Origin: JAWLCQ01 sp041687095
GTDB lineage: Bacteria; Planctomycetota; Phycisphaerae; SM23-33
DNA length: 20,533 nt
Assembly: GCA_041687095.1 (NCBI GenBank)
Contig: JAWLCQ010000075.1
Span: 1 to 20,533 of the forward strand
Reading direction: 5' to 3'
The position numbers and the translations under genes are program-made. Of this stretch, positions 1 to 6,237 are shown one piece after another; position 1 is the stretch's first letter, and every line of letters starts with the position of its first letter. Below the pieces are notes generated by a model. That model had not been told where the DNA came from, did no database searches, and saw only the letters and a list, made by a program, of their open reading frames with translations.

Positions 1-50
1 CGCGCATCGTCCGCGCCCGTGGGTGATCCCGGAGTGAGGAAGCCGGCTTA

Positions 51-148
51 CCACCGACGCGGGGTCGGTGGGGAGCAGAAGGAAGAAGCAAAGGGGAGCC
101 GCCGCCGCCGTAGTCGATAGCCGTTTGCCACCGGCACCGGGCCGGTGG
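51..148. repeat. Pair of directly repeated short hairpins
   Basis: Two hairpins of the same design lie 77 bp apart in the same orientation. The first has the arms CCACCGAC (51-58) and GTCGGTGG (64-71) around a 5-nt loop. The second has CCACCGGC (128-135) and GCCGGTGG (141-148) around a 5-nt loop. Both are followed by GGAG. The A:T pair in the first stem is a G:C pair in the second, so pairing is kept while sequence changes, which suggests a structured repeat rather than chance. The unit resembles REP-type extragenic palindromes. Family membership cannot be checked here, and there is no T-tract to make either hairpin a classical terminator. Confidence 0.55.
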
Positions 149-193
149 GGAGTGGGAACAGGACATCCGCCGGGGCGACGACAGGGCCCTTTC

Positions 194-237
194 TTCACGC
201 CCTTCCTGCTGTCTGGAAGGGCGTGAACGGTTACGAG
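194..237 (+). repeat. Hairpin with the CGTGAACGGTTACGAG repeat tail
   Basis: A perfect 13-bp stem, TTCACGCCCTTCC (194-206) with GGAAGGGCGTGAA (215-227), encloses an 8-nt loop. Its 3' arm runs into the CGTGAACGGTTACGAG motif (222-237), which recurs at 5938, 6142, 10101 and 10234. The copy at 5938-5979, read on the opposite strand, has the same stem length, the same loop length and a shared GCTGT loop core, with stem bases changed in a paired manner. This is the solitary form of the repeat family described at 5938-6159. Confidence 0.65.
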
Positions 238-499
238 TTCGGCATCTGACCCTCCCGCGGCGAAGTTGATCCGGCAAGGCCCACTCATGAAACATACGCC
301 CAAGGACATTCTTGAACTGATCGGCCGTTTCGACGCGGCCGAACGAAGCGAGAAGAACCAATCGAAGCGTGCCCGATGACACGGCTGGCCGCGCCGCCCG
401 GACGAGTCGGGGGGCTTCCCCATCTCCATCGAGCCGGAAGCGCCGATGTGAGGGGACATGCTGGGGTTCGGCCTCGTGCGGTTCTCGCCCGCCGGACCG

Positions 500-691
500 G
501 CGGCGGCGAGAGAGTACATGACGGTGGTCCAGCACCAGACGTTCTTCTCCTCGCAGGCGGCCTGCTTGAGCAGTTCGATGGCTCGGAGCGTTCTCGTACT
601 TGTGCTGCCAGCGGCAGGTCCCGCAGCCACACCGGAACGGGTGCTTCGTCCGTATGGCCTGGAAACCCTCCCGCACCTCCTGCATCACCAT
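500..691 (-). pseudogene. Possible frameshifted gene remnant, unrecognised
   Basis: Just beyond the stop of the PNPOx gene, the minus strand reads like coding sequence in two frames. From an ATG at 691 one frame gives MVMQEVREGF, then a Cys-rich stretch FRCGCGTCRWQHKYEN ending near 590. After a one-base shift the next frame continues LRAIELLKQAACEEKNVWCW to about 515. Either half looks more protein-like than the surrounding frames, but neither is complete and I do not recognise the family. It could be a decayed gene, a sequencing indel or chance in GC-rich DNA. The rest of 238-500 shows no supportable gene. Confidence 0.25.
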
Positions 692-713
692 CCGGTTCCC
701 ATCGTCGCCAGAC

Positions 714-1091
714 TCAGCAGACCCGCTGGGCCCCGGAGAAGATCTCCTCCACGCGCAAGGCCGCCGCGGCGTGCCCGGGGTGTTGCGCGGGGTTCCACGT
801 CTTCATGTGGTCGAAGACCTCGCCCTTCGTGTGGTACTCGATCGAGCCCTTGACCTGGTAAACCTTCCCGGCCTTGGAGCGGAAGAGCAGCGACCCCTTC
901 CCGCCGCTCAGGATGTTCCTGCGAGTCTTGTCGAAGTAGTTGTCCGCCACCACCAGCCGGTCCGCACCGAACGAGCCGACGCACGTGGCGTAGATGATGT
1001 TGGGGGCCCCCTCGGGGCTCACCGTCGCCAGAATCACCGGACCGTCGCGGTCCTCCCATGCCTGCCGTACACTCTCGGGAAGGGATGCCAT
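714..1091 (-). CDS. Pyridoxamine 5'-phosphate oxidase-fold (FMN-binding) protein
   Basis: A 125-residue protein with the pattern of small single-domain PNPOx-fold flavoproteins. It has an N-terminal helix (SLPESVRQAWED), then strand GPVILATVSPEGAPNIIYA (about 18-36), the FMN-site region LVVADNYFDKTRRNIL (about 46-61), and a second half SLLFRSKAGKVYQVKGSIEY. Length is normal for this group. The start is set by AGGAAAG a few bases upstream of the ATG. It lies 111 bp beyond the MinD-Fd gene on the same strand, so it may be the last gene of the ORP-type operon or have its own promoter; I see no convincing promoter in the gap. Such proteins bind FMN or related cofactors and often handle reductive chemistry; the substrate is unknown. 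Confidence 0.8.
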   Translation of the reverse strand: MASLPESVRQAWEDRDGPVILATVSPEGAPNIIYATCVGSFGADRLVVADNYFDKTRRNILSGGKGSLLFRSKAGKVYQVKGSIEYHTKGEVFDHMKTWNPAQHPGHAAAALRVEEIFSGAQRVC

Positions 1092-1202
1092 GCTCTTTCC
1101 TTTCTGCTATTGTTCCTGCCGGACGACCCGGCCGTCTGTCACCATGCACTCTGAACTGCAAACGCGCAAGACCCTCGCATTTTGCCGTACACCGCGAAAG
1201 GA

Positions 1203-2219
1203 TCAGGAGCCATGCGAGGGAATCCCTTCCTCGTCGGGAGGCAACACGGGCGCGGAGGGGCCCGGCGCCTCAGGGGCCGCCGGCGGGGGGGCGTGCCCCT
1301 CGGGAGTGACTGCCGCAAGGTCCGGCTGGCCTGCGAGGGCCTGGCGGACCTGGTTCCAGACGGCGCGGATGTCCTCCGCGCAGCCGTTCGCCTCGAACTC
1401 GACGACCGACCGGGCGGCGATCTGGGCGCGGGTGACGGCGGGGTCGTAGCGGACGCGCCCCGCGGGGCGCAGGCCCTGCTGGCGGGCGTGGGCCTCGATC
1501 TCGTCGGCGATGCGGGGGTTCAACTCCCACTTGTTGACGCACACCAGGCCCGGGACCCCGAAGTGCCGCAGCAGCTTCGCCACCCGGTCGAGGTCGTGCT
1601 GCCCGCTGAGGGTGGGCTCGGTGACAATCAGTGCCAGGCTCGCCCCGGTGACCGACGCGATGACCGGACAGCCGATGCCCGGGGACCCGTCGATGAGGAC
1701 CAGGTCCAGCCCCCGCTCCTGGGCGACGCGGCGGGCGGCGGCGCGGACGGTGCTCACGAGCTTCCCGGAGTTCTCCTCCGCGATGCCCAGTTTCGCGTGC
1801 ACCATGGGTCCGTAGCGGGTCTCGGAGACGAACCACTCGCCGTTGAGGGCCGGGGCGAAGTCGATGGCGCCGGTGGAACAGAACCAGGCGCAGACGCCGC
1901 AGCCCTCGCAGGCGATGGGATCGACGCGGAAGATCCTGCCCTCACGCCCCCGCTCGACGGGGTCGGGGCGGACGGCGTCGAAGCGGCACAGTTCCTCGCA
2001 CTTCCCGCAGCCCGTGCACCGTCGCCCGACGATCCTCGCCCGCCGGCCGCCCGAGAAGCTGCTGCGCTGCACGATTCTCGGGGCCAGGACCAGGTGCAGA
2101 TCGGCGGCGTCGACGTCGCAGTCGGCGAGCACGGCCGGTTGGGCGAGGGCGGCGAAGGACGCGACGAGGGACGTCTTGCCCGTCCCGCCCTTGCCGCTGA
2201 TGACGACCAGTTCCTTCAT
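1203..2219 (-). CDS. MinD-superfamily P-loop ATPase with inserted 2[4Fe-4S] ferredoxin domain
   Basis: A 338-residue ATPase of the anaerobic MinD-ferredoxin family. The deviant Walker A motif GKGGTGKT is at about 9-16, and the switch region LIDGSPGIGCPV at about 175-186. A bacterial ferredoxin domain is inserted between them with two CxxCxxCxxxC motifs (Cys 68/71/74/78 and 104/107/110/114), enough for two [4Fe-4S] clusters. The start is the ATG at 2219, which overlaps the stop of the upstream paralogue in an ATGA, so the two are translationally coupled. The C-terminal ~40 residues are a Pro/Ala-rich tail. By family knowledge, paired MinD-Fd ATPases are members of the Desulfovibrio ORP complex and probably act in ATP-dependent metal-cluster assembly or placement. 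The open frame extends upstream of the ATG, but that extension is a shadow of the neighbouring gene. Confidence 0.93.
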   Translation of the reverse strand: MKELVVISGKGGTGKTSLVASFAALAQPAVLADCDVDAADLHLVLAPRIVQRSSFSGGRRARIVGRRCTGCGKCEELCRFDAVRPDPVERGREGRIFRVDPIACEGCGVCAWFCSTGAIDFAPALNGEWFVSETRYGPMVHAKLGIAEENSGKLVSTVRAAARRVAQERGLDLVLIDGSPGIGCPVIASVTGASLALIVTEPTLSGQHDLDRVAKLLRHFGVPGLVCVNKWELNPRIADEIEAHARQQGLRPAGRVRYDPAVTRAQIAARSVVEFEANGCAEDIRAVWNQVRQALAGQPDLAAVTPEGHAPPPAAPEAPGPSAPVLPPDEEGIPSHGS

Positions 2220-3064
2220 CGGCCCACCTCCTCGCCCAGCGTCCGCAGCAACTGCTCGAAGCCCTGACGGTAGGTCGACGAGGCCTCCGACGCCAGCACG
2301 CCCCGGGAGTAGGCCTCGGCGACGGCGCGGACGTCGGGGATCTCGGCGAGGATGCGGATGCGGTCCCGCTCGCAGAACTCCCGCGTCCGCCCGTCGCCGC
2401 CGTCGCTGCGGTTGATGACCACCCCGAACGGGAGATCGAGCGCCCGGACCGTCTCGACCGCGAGCTTCAGGTCGTGCAGGCCGAAGGGCGTGGGCTCGGT
2501 GACGAGCAGGACGTAGCTCGCGCCGCGCATCGCCTCGACCACCGGGCACGAGGTCCCGGGCGGACAGTCGAGGATCGTCAGGTCCGCGGGCGGCGCGGCG
2601 GCCTTGACGGCGCGGATCACCGGGGGGCTCATCGCCGCCCCGATCCGCAGGAGGCCCTGAACGAAGTGCACCTCGCCCGCCCGGCCCGACTGCAGCCGCC
2701 CGATCTCCCGCTGGTCCTCGGAGATCGCCCCCGACGGACAGACGAGCCGGCAGCCCGCGCAGCCGTGGCACAGCTCCGGGAACGTCAGCACCATCCGGTT
2801 CATCGCGACGATCGCGCTGAACTGGCAGATCCGCCCGCAATCCCCGCAGCCCGTGCACTTATCCATGTCCACCTTGGGCACGGGGGCGCAGACGGGGCGG
2901 TCGTCCTCGATCCGCGGTTTGAGGAAGATCGCCCCGTTAGGCTCCTCCACGTCGCAGTCCAGGTAGACGACGCTCCGCCCGCCCAAGGCGGCGACGTGCG
3001 CCAGGTTCGTGGCGACGGTCGTCTTGCCCGTCCCGCCCTTCCCGCTGGCAACGGCGAGTCTCAT
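2216..3064 (-). CDS. MinD-superfamily P-loop ATPase with inserted 2[4Fe-4S] ferredoxin domain (paralogue)
   Basis: A 282-residue paralogue of the next gene in the operon. Walker A is GKGGTGKT (8-15); the DCDVEEPN segment follows at about 36-43. Two ferredoxin motifs lie at Cys 70/73/76/80 and Cys 99/102/105/109, the second ending CPSGAI. The nucleotide-switch region TILDCPPGTSCPV is at about 163-175. The start ATG at 3064 begins MRLAVASGKGG, the expected family N terminus. Its stop overlaps the start of the second ATPase by four bases, so the two are probably made in equal amounts and may form a heterodimer. In the Desulfovibrio ORP locus two such ATPases are likewise adjacent (DVU2103/DVU2104). 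The role in cluster assembly is inferred from the family. Confidence 0.94.
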   Translation of the reverse strand: MRLAVASGKGGTGKTTVATNLAHVAALGGRSVVYLDCDVEEPNGAIFLKPRIEDDRPVCAPVPKVDMDKCTGCGDCGRICQFSAIVAMNRMVLTFPELCHGCAGCRLVCPSGAISEDQREIGRLQSGRAGEVHFVQGLLRIGAAMSPPVIRAVKAAAPPADLTILDCPPGTSCPVVEAMRGASYVLLVTEPTPFGLHDLKLAVETVRALDLPFGVVINRSDGGDGRTREFCERDRIRILAEIPDVRAVAEAYSRGVLASEASSTYRQGFEQLLRTLGEEVGR

Positions 3065-3081
3065 GCTTCACTTCCTCGCGT

Positions 3082-3468
3082 TCATCCCTGCTTCGAGGCC
3101 GACTGGAGTTCGTCGATCCGCTTGCGGACGTCCGCCAGGGCGTCCTCCAGGTACTCAGCCTGGGCCTTCATCGCGTCGAGATGCTGCTCATCGTCGGGCG
3201 CGGCGGGGACCGGAGGGGCATACGCCCCGGGCGGGTATCCAAAGCCCGCTCGCTGCCAACCGGTCTGCCCGGTCGCGTAGAACCCGTTCCGCCGTCCCCA
3301 GCCACCGCGGCCTCGCCCCCCCCCGCCGCCACCGCGTCCCCAACCCCAAAAGCCGCGTCGGGGCGCCGGGTTCGCGAACCCGGGCGTCGGATACCCCGCA
3401 CAGAATCCCGCCGCTCGTCCCGTCATCGGTCCCATTCCCATCGGTCCACTTCCATCACCACCTGGCAT
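3082..3468 (-). CDS. DUF5320-like Gly/Arg-rich small protein
   Basis: A 128-residue protein beginning MPGGDGSGPMGMGPMTGRA, the signature N terminus of DUF5320-type proteins that sit beside NifX/MinD-Fd genes in anaerobes. A short Cys-Tyr segment (GFCAGYPTPGF) follows. The middle is extremely Gly/Arg/Trp-rich and looks disordered (about 39-61). The C-terminal 35 residues form a predicted coiled coil (EYLEDALADVRKRIDEL). The start at 3468 is decided by a strong AGGAAGGAG upstream; the longer open frame is not coding. The gene lies 17 bp before the first MinD-Fd ATPase. Its function is unknown; a scaffold or accessory role in the cluster-handling complex is a guess from context. A second member lies at 6820-7095. 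Confidence 0.85.
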   Translation of the reverse strand: MPGGDGSGPMGMGPMTGRAAGFCAGYPTPGFANPAPRRGFWGWGRGGGGGGRGRGGWGRRNGFYATGQTGWQRAGFGYPPGAYAPPVPAAPDDEQHLDAMKAQAEYLEDALADVRKRIDELQSASKQG

Positions 3469-3503
3469 GTTCGTTCTCCTTCCTGTTTTGGCCCCGCGGC
3501 CAA

Positions 3504-3698
3504 TCAACTCCGAACCATCATCGTTCCGCACTTCGGGCAGCTCCTGCGGTTGCAGGGCTGCCCCTGCGTATGGGGCGTCGCGTGCCCGCACTTGGGGCAC
3601 ACGCACTGCCCACCGGGACCGCCCGCAAGCGGTCCGCCCATCCTGCCGCGCCCACGCCCACCGCCACCGGCAGGCCCCGTTCCATCACCTCTGGGCAT
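3504..3698 (-). CDS. Small zinc-ribbon/rubredoxin-like protein with a DUF5320-type N terminus
   Basis: A 64-residue protein. The N terminus MPRGDGTGPAGGGG resembles that of the DUF5320-like neighbours, followed by a Gly/Arg-rich linker. The C-terminal half carries two Cys knuckles, CVCPKCG (Cys 32/34/37) and CNRRSCPKCG (Cys 49/54/57), enough for a zinc ribbon or a rubredoxin-like mononuclear iron site. An AAGGAG Shine-Dalgarno just upstream of the ATG at 3698 supports translation. It sits between the NifX-like gene and the DUF5320-like gene on the same strand. The function is not known; metal delivery or electron transfer to the complex is possible. Confidence 0.75.
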   Translation of the reverse strand: MPRGDGTGPAGGGGRGRGRMGGPLAGGPGGQCVCPKCGHATPHTQGQPCNRRSCPKCGTMMVRS

Positions 3699-3767
3699 CG
3701 CTGTCTCCTTGCTCGTTCCCGTGTTCCTTCTCGCCGCCGATCCGTTCCGTATCGCGGGCCGCCCTGT

Positions 3768-4145
3768 TCATCGCGGCCGGCCGCCGCGCCGGCGGAACTG
3801 CCGGCGCCGGCCGCAGCAGCCGGGCATCAGGAACGCCCCACGCCGCAGCCGCCCGTCGAGGAATCCCGCCAGCACCTGCTCCACCTCCCCGCACGTGTGG
3901 GCGATCACCTCGATCCCCGCCGCCGACAGCGCCATCTCCAGCGGAAAGGAGATCGCGCCGCAGACCAGCACGTCCGTCCCGGCCTCCAGCAACTGCCCCG
4001 CCCGCCGCCGCACGTCCTCGCCCTCCAGGACCAGATCACGACGCAGCCGCTCAGCGCCCCGGTCGATCTCCACGACCAGGACGTTGCGGGCGACGTCGAA
4101 CACCGGGCTCACCCGGTTCTGCCAGTGAGGGATTGCGACGTTCAT
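3768..4145 (-). CDS. NifX/ORP-type Mo-Fe cluster-binding protein
   Basis: A 125-residue member of the NifB/NifX/MTH1175 family, the fold of the Desulfovibrio orange protein. It begins MNVAIPHWQNRVSPVFD, the usual family start (K/N-x-A-IP...RVSPVFD). The core carries VLVCGAISFPLEMALSAAGI, matching the conserved strand that ends in a ligand-binding loop, and a later GIEVIAHTCGEVEQVL. The tail (PGCCGRRRQFRRRGGRPR) is Arg-rich with a Cys pair. It is the first gene of the minus-strand operon, with a sigma-54-type promoter only about 15 bp upstream. No Shine-Dalgarno is visible, so the transcript may be nearly leaderless. The family binds Mo/Fe or Mo/Cu sulfide clusters; which metal applies here is unknown. 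Confidence 0.88.
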   Translation of the reverse strand: MNVAIPHWQNRVSPVFDVARNVLVVEIDRGAERLRRDLVLEGEDVRRRAGQLLEAGTDVLVCGAISFPLEMALSAAGIEVIAHTCGEVEQVLAGFLDGRLRRGAFLMPGCCGRRRQFRRRGGRPR

Positions 4146-4159
4146 GACGCAGGGGTCTT

Positions 4160-4175
4160 TTCAAACCCCGTGCCA
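4160..4175 (-). promoter_or_regulatory. Sigma-54 promoter for the minus-strand ORP-type operon
   Basis: The minus strand reads TGGCACGGGGTTTGAA. This matches the -24/-12 consensus TGGCACG-N4-TTGC except for A in place of C at the -12 dinucleotide. Spacing is exact. The predicted start of transcription is near 4149-4150, only 4-5 nt before the ATG at 4145. A PAS-AAA+-Fis activator gene lies divergently next door. Confidence 0.7.
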
Positions 4176-4194
4176 CGCGGCACGCAGCCGGCTA

Positions 4195-4328
4195 AGAGAC
4201 TGCTTCAAGAATCACCGCAAAGGTCGCAAAGACCGCAAAGAGGGAGCCGAATCCCCTCTGTTTACGCCCGGTTGCCTTTGCGATCTTCGCGTTCTTTGCG
4301 GTGGAATCGGGCTTCTGAAATAGTCTCT
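4195..4328. repeat. Palindromic intergenic element with 9-bp CGCAAAG tandem units
   Basis: This 134-bp element begins AGAGACT (4195-4201) and ends AGTCTCT (4322-4328). Inside, three 9-nt units (ACCGCAAAG, GTCGCAAAG, ACCGCAAAG; 4214-4240) face an inverted array (CTTTGCGAT, CTTCGCGTT, CTTTGCGGT; 4276-4302). Transcribed, it would fold into one long imperfect hairpin. It carries no coding capacity and looks like a MITE-type or REPIN-type insertion. It separates the sigma-54 promoter of the minus operon from the proposed activator sites. Confidence 0.65.
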
Positions 4329-4381
4329 AACTCGCGGAGAATCTCCCCGTTGCGAGCAGGCCCTGGCGGATCCCAACGACG

Positions 4382-4438
4382 ACACTCGTGCAAAAGGATA
4401 GACTGCAGTGCAGACACTATGGCATAATGCACGAGTGT
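4382..4438. promoter_or_regulatory. Two inverted candidate activator sites (UAS) upstream of the sigma-54 activator gene
   Basis: ACACTCGTGCA (4382-4392) and TGCACGAGTGT (4428-4438) are a perfect 11-bp inverted repeat with 35 nt between them. The core CAC-GA-GTG is itself a dyad, as expected for a dimeric Fis-type HTH. A third copy, TTTTGCGCGAGTGCCG, occurs at 5850-5865 before the other sigma-54 operon. The pair lies about 240-285 bp upstream of the predicted start of the minus operon. Assignment to the neighbouring activator is inferred from position and repetition. Confidence 0.55.
4399..4428 (+). promoter_or_regulatory. Weak candidate sigma-70 promoter for the activator gene
   Basis: TAGACT (4399-4404) and CATAAT (4423-4428) are separated by 18 bp, a fair match to -35/-10 hexamers. 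They lie between the two inverted candidate activator sites, and the -10 box abuts the second one. If real, the activator would repress its own gene when bound. The match is short and could be chance. Confidence 0.25.
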
Positions 4439-4480
4439 GCCGCCCCCCACCGGCGGCGGGCACGTGAGGAAGGTGTAACC

Positions 4481-5845
4481 ATGGCGGAACGGATGGATTT
4501 CCAGCGGGAGGCCACGATCCTCGATTCGGTGAACGAGGGCGTCTTCACCGTGGACGGGCAGTGGCGGATCACGGCCTTCAACCGGGCGGCCGAGCGGATC
4601 ACCGGAGTGACGCGCGAGCAGGCCATCGGCAGCCCCTGCTGCGACGTGTTCCGCGCGAACATCTGCGAGGCGAACTGCGCCCTGCGGCGGACAATGGAGA
4701 CCGGAAGCCCCATCGTCAACGCCACGGCGCACATCGTCAACCAGCAGGGCCAGCGCGTCCCCATCCGCATCGCCACCGCCCTGCTGCGCGACGCGGGCGG
4801 AACCATCGTCGGGGGCGTCGAAACTTTCCAGGACCTCACGCAGGTCGAGCAGCTCCAGAAGGAGTTGCGGGGGCGCTACACGTTCGAGGACATCGTCGGG
4901 CGAAGCCCCGCCATGCTCCGCCTGTTCGAGCTGCTCCCCCAGATCGCCGCCAGCAGCTCCACCGTGCTGATCGAGGGCCCCAGCGGGACGGGCAAGGAGC
5001 TGTTCGCCCGCGCGATCCACAACCTCTCCCCGCGGCGAAGGAAGCCCTTCGTCGCCGTCAACTGCGCCGCCCTCCCCGACACGCTCCTGGAGAGCGAACT
5101 CTTCGGGCACAAGGCCGGAGCGTTCACCGACGCCAAGCGCGACAAGCCCGGCCGCTTCGCCCTCGCCGAGGGCGGGACGATCCTCCTCGACGAGATCGGC
5201 GACGTCTCGCCCGCGATGCAGGTGCGGCTGCTCCGCGTGCTGCAGCAGCGTGAGGTCGAGCCCCTCGGATCCGTCCAGCCCGTCCCGGTGAACGTCCGCG
5301 TCATCGCCGCCACCAACCGCGACCTCGCCAAGCTCGTGCGCAGCGGGACCTTCCGCGAGGACCTGTACTACCGCATCCGCGTGGTGCACCTGGACCTGCC
5401 CGCCCTGCGCGGGCGGCGGGAGGATATCCCGCTGCTGATCGACCACCTCGTCGCCAAGTTCAACCGGTTGCAGGACCGGCAGATCGCGGGCGTCTCCGAC
5501 GCCGTCCTCGCCCGCCTCATGGACCACGGCTACCCGGGCAACATCCGCGAGCTGGAGAACATCATCGAGCAGGCCTTCGTCCTCTGCCGCGGGGGGATCA
5601 TCGAACTCAACCACCTCCCGCCCGAATTGAGGCCGACAACCGGCCGGGCGGGCGGGGACGGACAGCCGATGAGCCTGCAGGCCATCGAGACGCTGTTCAT
5701 CACCGAGACGCTCCAACGCCGCAACGGCAGCCGCAAGCTCGCCGCCAAAGACCTGGGGATCAACGTCAGCACGCTCTACCGCAAGATCCAGGCCCTGGGG
5801 ATCGACGTCCCCGACTGCGACGGGCGGGGCCGGCGAAGAGAGTAG
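4481..5845 (+). CDS. Sigma-54-dependent activator (PAS-AAA+-Fis), ORP-locus type
   Basis: A 454-residue enhancer-binding protein. An N-terminal PAS domain (about 10-125) contains a Cys cluster CC-x7-C-x3-C (Cys 53/54/62/66), suggesting a redox or metal-cluster sensor. The AAA+ domain spans about 133-370: Walker A GPSGTGKE (166-173), the sigma-54-contacting loop GAFTDA (213-218; usual form GAFTGA), Walker B TILLDEIGD (233-241), and the R-finger region FREDLYYRI. A Fis-type HTH closes the protein (about 417-441, LAAKDLGINVSTLYRKIQAL). The start at 4481 is set by AGGAAGG upstream. It lies between two operons that both carry sigma-54 promoters, as the cognate activator (DVU2106) does in the Desulfovibrio ORP locus, and is expected to activate both. 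Confidence 0.93.
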   Translation: MAERMDFQREATILDSVNEGVFTVDGQWRITAFNRAAERITGVTREQAIGSPCCDVFRANICEANCALRRTMETGSPIVNATAHIVNQQGQRVPIRIATALLRDAGGTIVGGVETFQDLTQVEQLQKELRGRYTFEDIVGRSPAMLRLFELLPQIAASSSTVLIEGPSGTGKELFARAIHNLSPRRRKPFVAVNCAALPDTLLESELFGHKAGAFTDAKRDKPGRFALAEGGTILLDEIGDVSPAMQVRLLRVLQQREVEPLGSVQPVPVNVRVIAATNRDLAKLVRSGTFREDLYYRIRVVHLDLPALRGRREDIPLLIDHLVAKFNRLQDRQIAGVSDAVLARLMDHGYPGNIRELENIIEQAFVLCRGGIIELNHLPPELRPTTGRAGGDGQPMSLQAIETLFITETLQRRNGSRKLAAKDLGINVSTLYRKIQALGIDVPDCDGRGRRRE

Positions 5846-5849
5846 TGCA

Positions 5850-5865
5850 TTTTGCGCGAGTGCCG
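5850..5865 (+). promoter_or_regulatory. Third candidate activator site (UAS) before the plus-strand operon
   Basis: TTTTGCGCGAGTGCCG, starting five bases after the activator's stop codon, matches the two sites upstream of that gene (TTTTGCACGAGTGTCG on the minus strand at 4380-4395, and TGCACGAGTGTGCCG from 4428). It lies about 360 bp upstream of the predicted sigma-54 start near 6219. The repetition at both ends of the regulator gene is the evidence; binding is inferred. Confidence 0.5.
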
Positions 5866-5937
5866 CCGATCCCGCATGAAGCGCCGCAAGCCCCCCCCGG
5901 CACAGAATCTCGGCAAATGCCGCTCCAATAGAGGATT

Positions 5938-6159
5938 GGTAACCGTTCACGCCTTCGCAAACAGCGGCGAAGGCGTGAAGAGAAGAAACAGCCCCGAAGA
6001 AAGGGATTTCGCAGATTTCGGGATTGCGCAGATTACGGAGAAGGAGAACGCCGCTCTTCTCTCTCTTCTGTGCAATCCCGAAATCTGTGTAATCCCCTTC
6101 TCTCCGGCCTGTTTCTTCAGGCTCCTGTCGCCGCATGCATAGGCGTGAACGGTTACGAG
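5938..6159. repeat. Composite palindromic element bounded by inverted GTAACCGTTCACGCC copies
   Basis: This 222-bp non-coding block is bounded by GGTAACCGTTCACGCC (5938-5953) and GGCGTGAACGGTTACGAG (6142-6159). The left end folds into a perfect 13-bp hairpin (5946-5958 with 5967-5979, 8-nt loop). The centre is an imperfect inverted repeat of 31 nt with 27 matches (6003-6033 against 6066-6096), built from GATTTCGCAGATTTCGG-like units and enclosed by CTGTTTC/GAAACAG. Two inverted end motifs around a spacer is the layout of REPIN/MITE elements. It follows the activator gene, so its hairpins might also slow transcription, but there is no T-tract. Confidence 0.65.
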
Positions 6160-6192
6160 GATTGGAGCCGCCACGCACCGGCCGCTCCGCTC

Positions 6193-6208
6193 TGGCACGC
6201 GCCTTGCT
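6193..6208 (+). promoter_or_regulatory. Consensus sigma-54 promoter for the plus-strand operon
   Basis: TGGCACGCGCCTTGCT is a perfect match to TGGCACG-N4-TTGC. The predicted transcription start is near 6219. An AAGGAG Shine-Dalgarno lies shortly before the ATG at 6238. This is the strongest regulatory signal in the window. Confidence 0.9.
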
Positions 6209-6237
6209 ACGGGAAGGGCAGACGAAGGAGCACCCTT

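Noticed and set aside
51..148. CRISPR-like array in the first 250 bases
   Set aside because: Only two hairpin units with diverged stems and no regular repeat-spacer pattern; no cas genes in the window.
287..379. A 30-codon plus-strand frame, MKHTPKDILELIGRFDAAER onward
   Set aside because: It reads like an amphipathic peptide, but the ribosome site is weak, there is no recognisable family, and the region is full of repeats.
2220..2858. Upstream extension of the second MinD-Fd gene in the same frame
   Set aside because: It overlaps the paralogous ATPase in a different frame and has no homologous character. The ATG at 2219 gives the expected N terminus MKELVVISGKGG.
4262..6178. Long minus-strand open frame opposite the sigma-54 activator
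   Set aside because: It is a shadow of the activator gene; the plus strand carries Walker A, GAFTDA, Walker B and Fis-HTH motifs.
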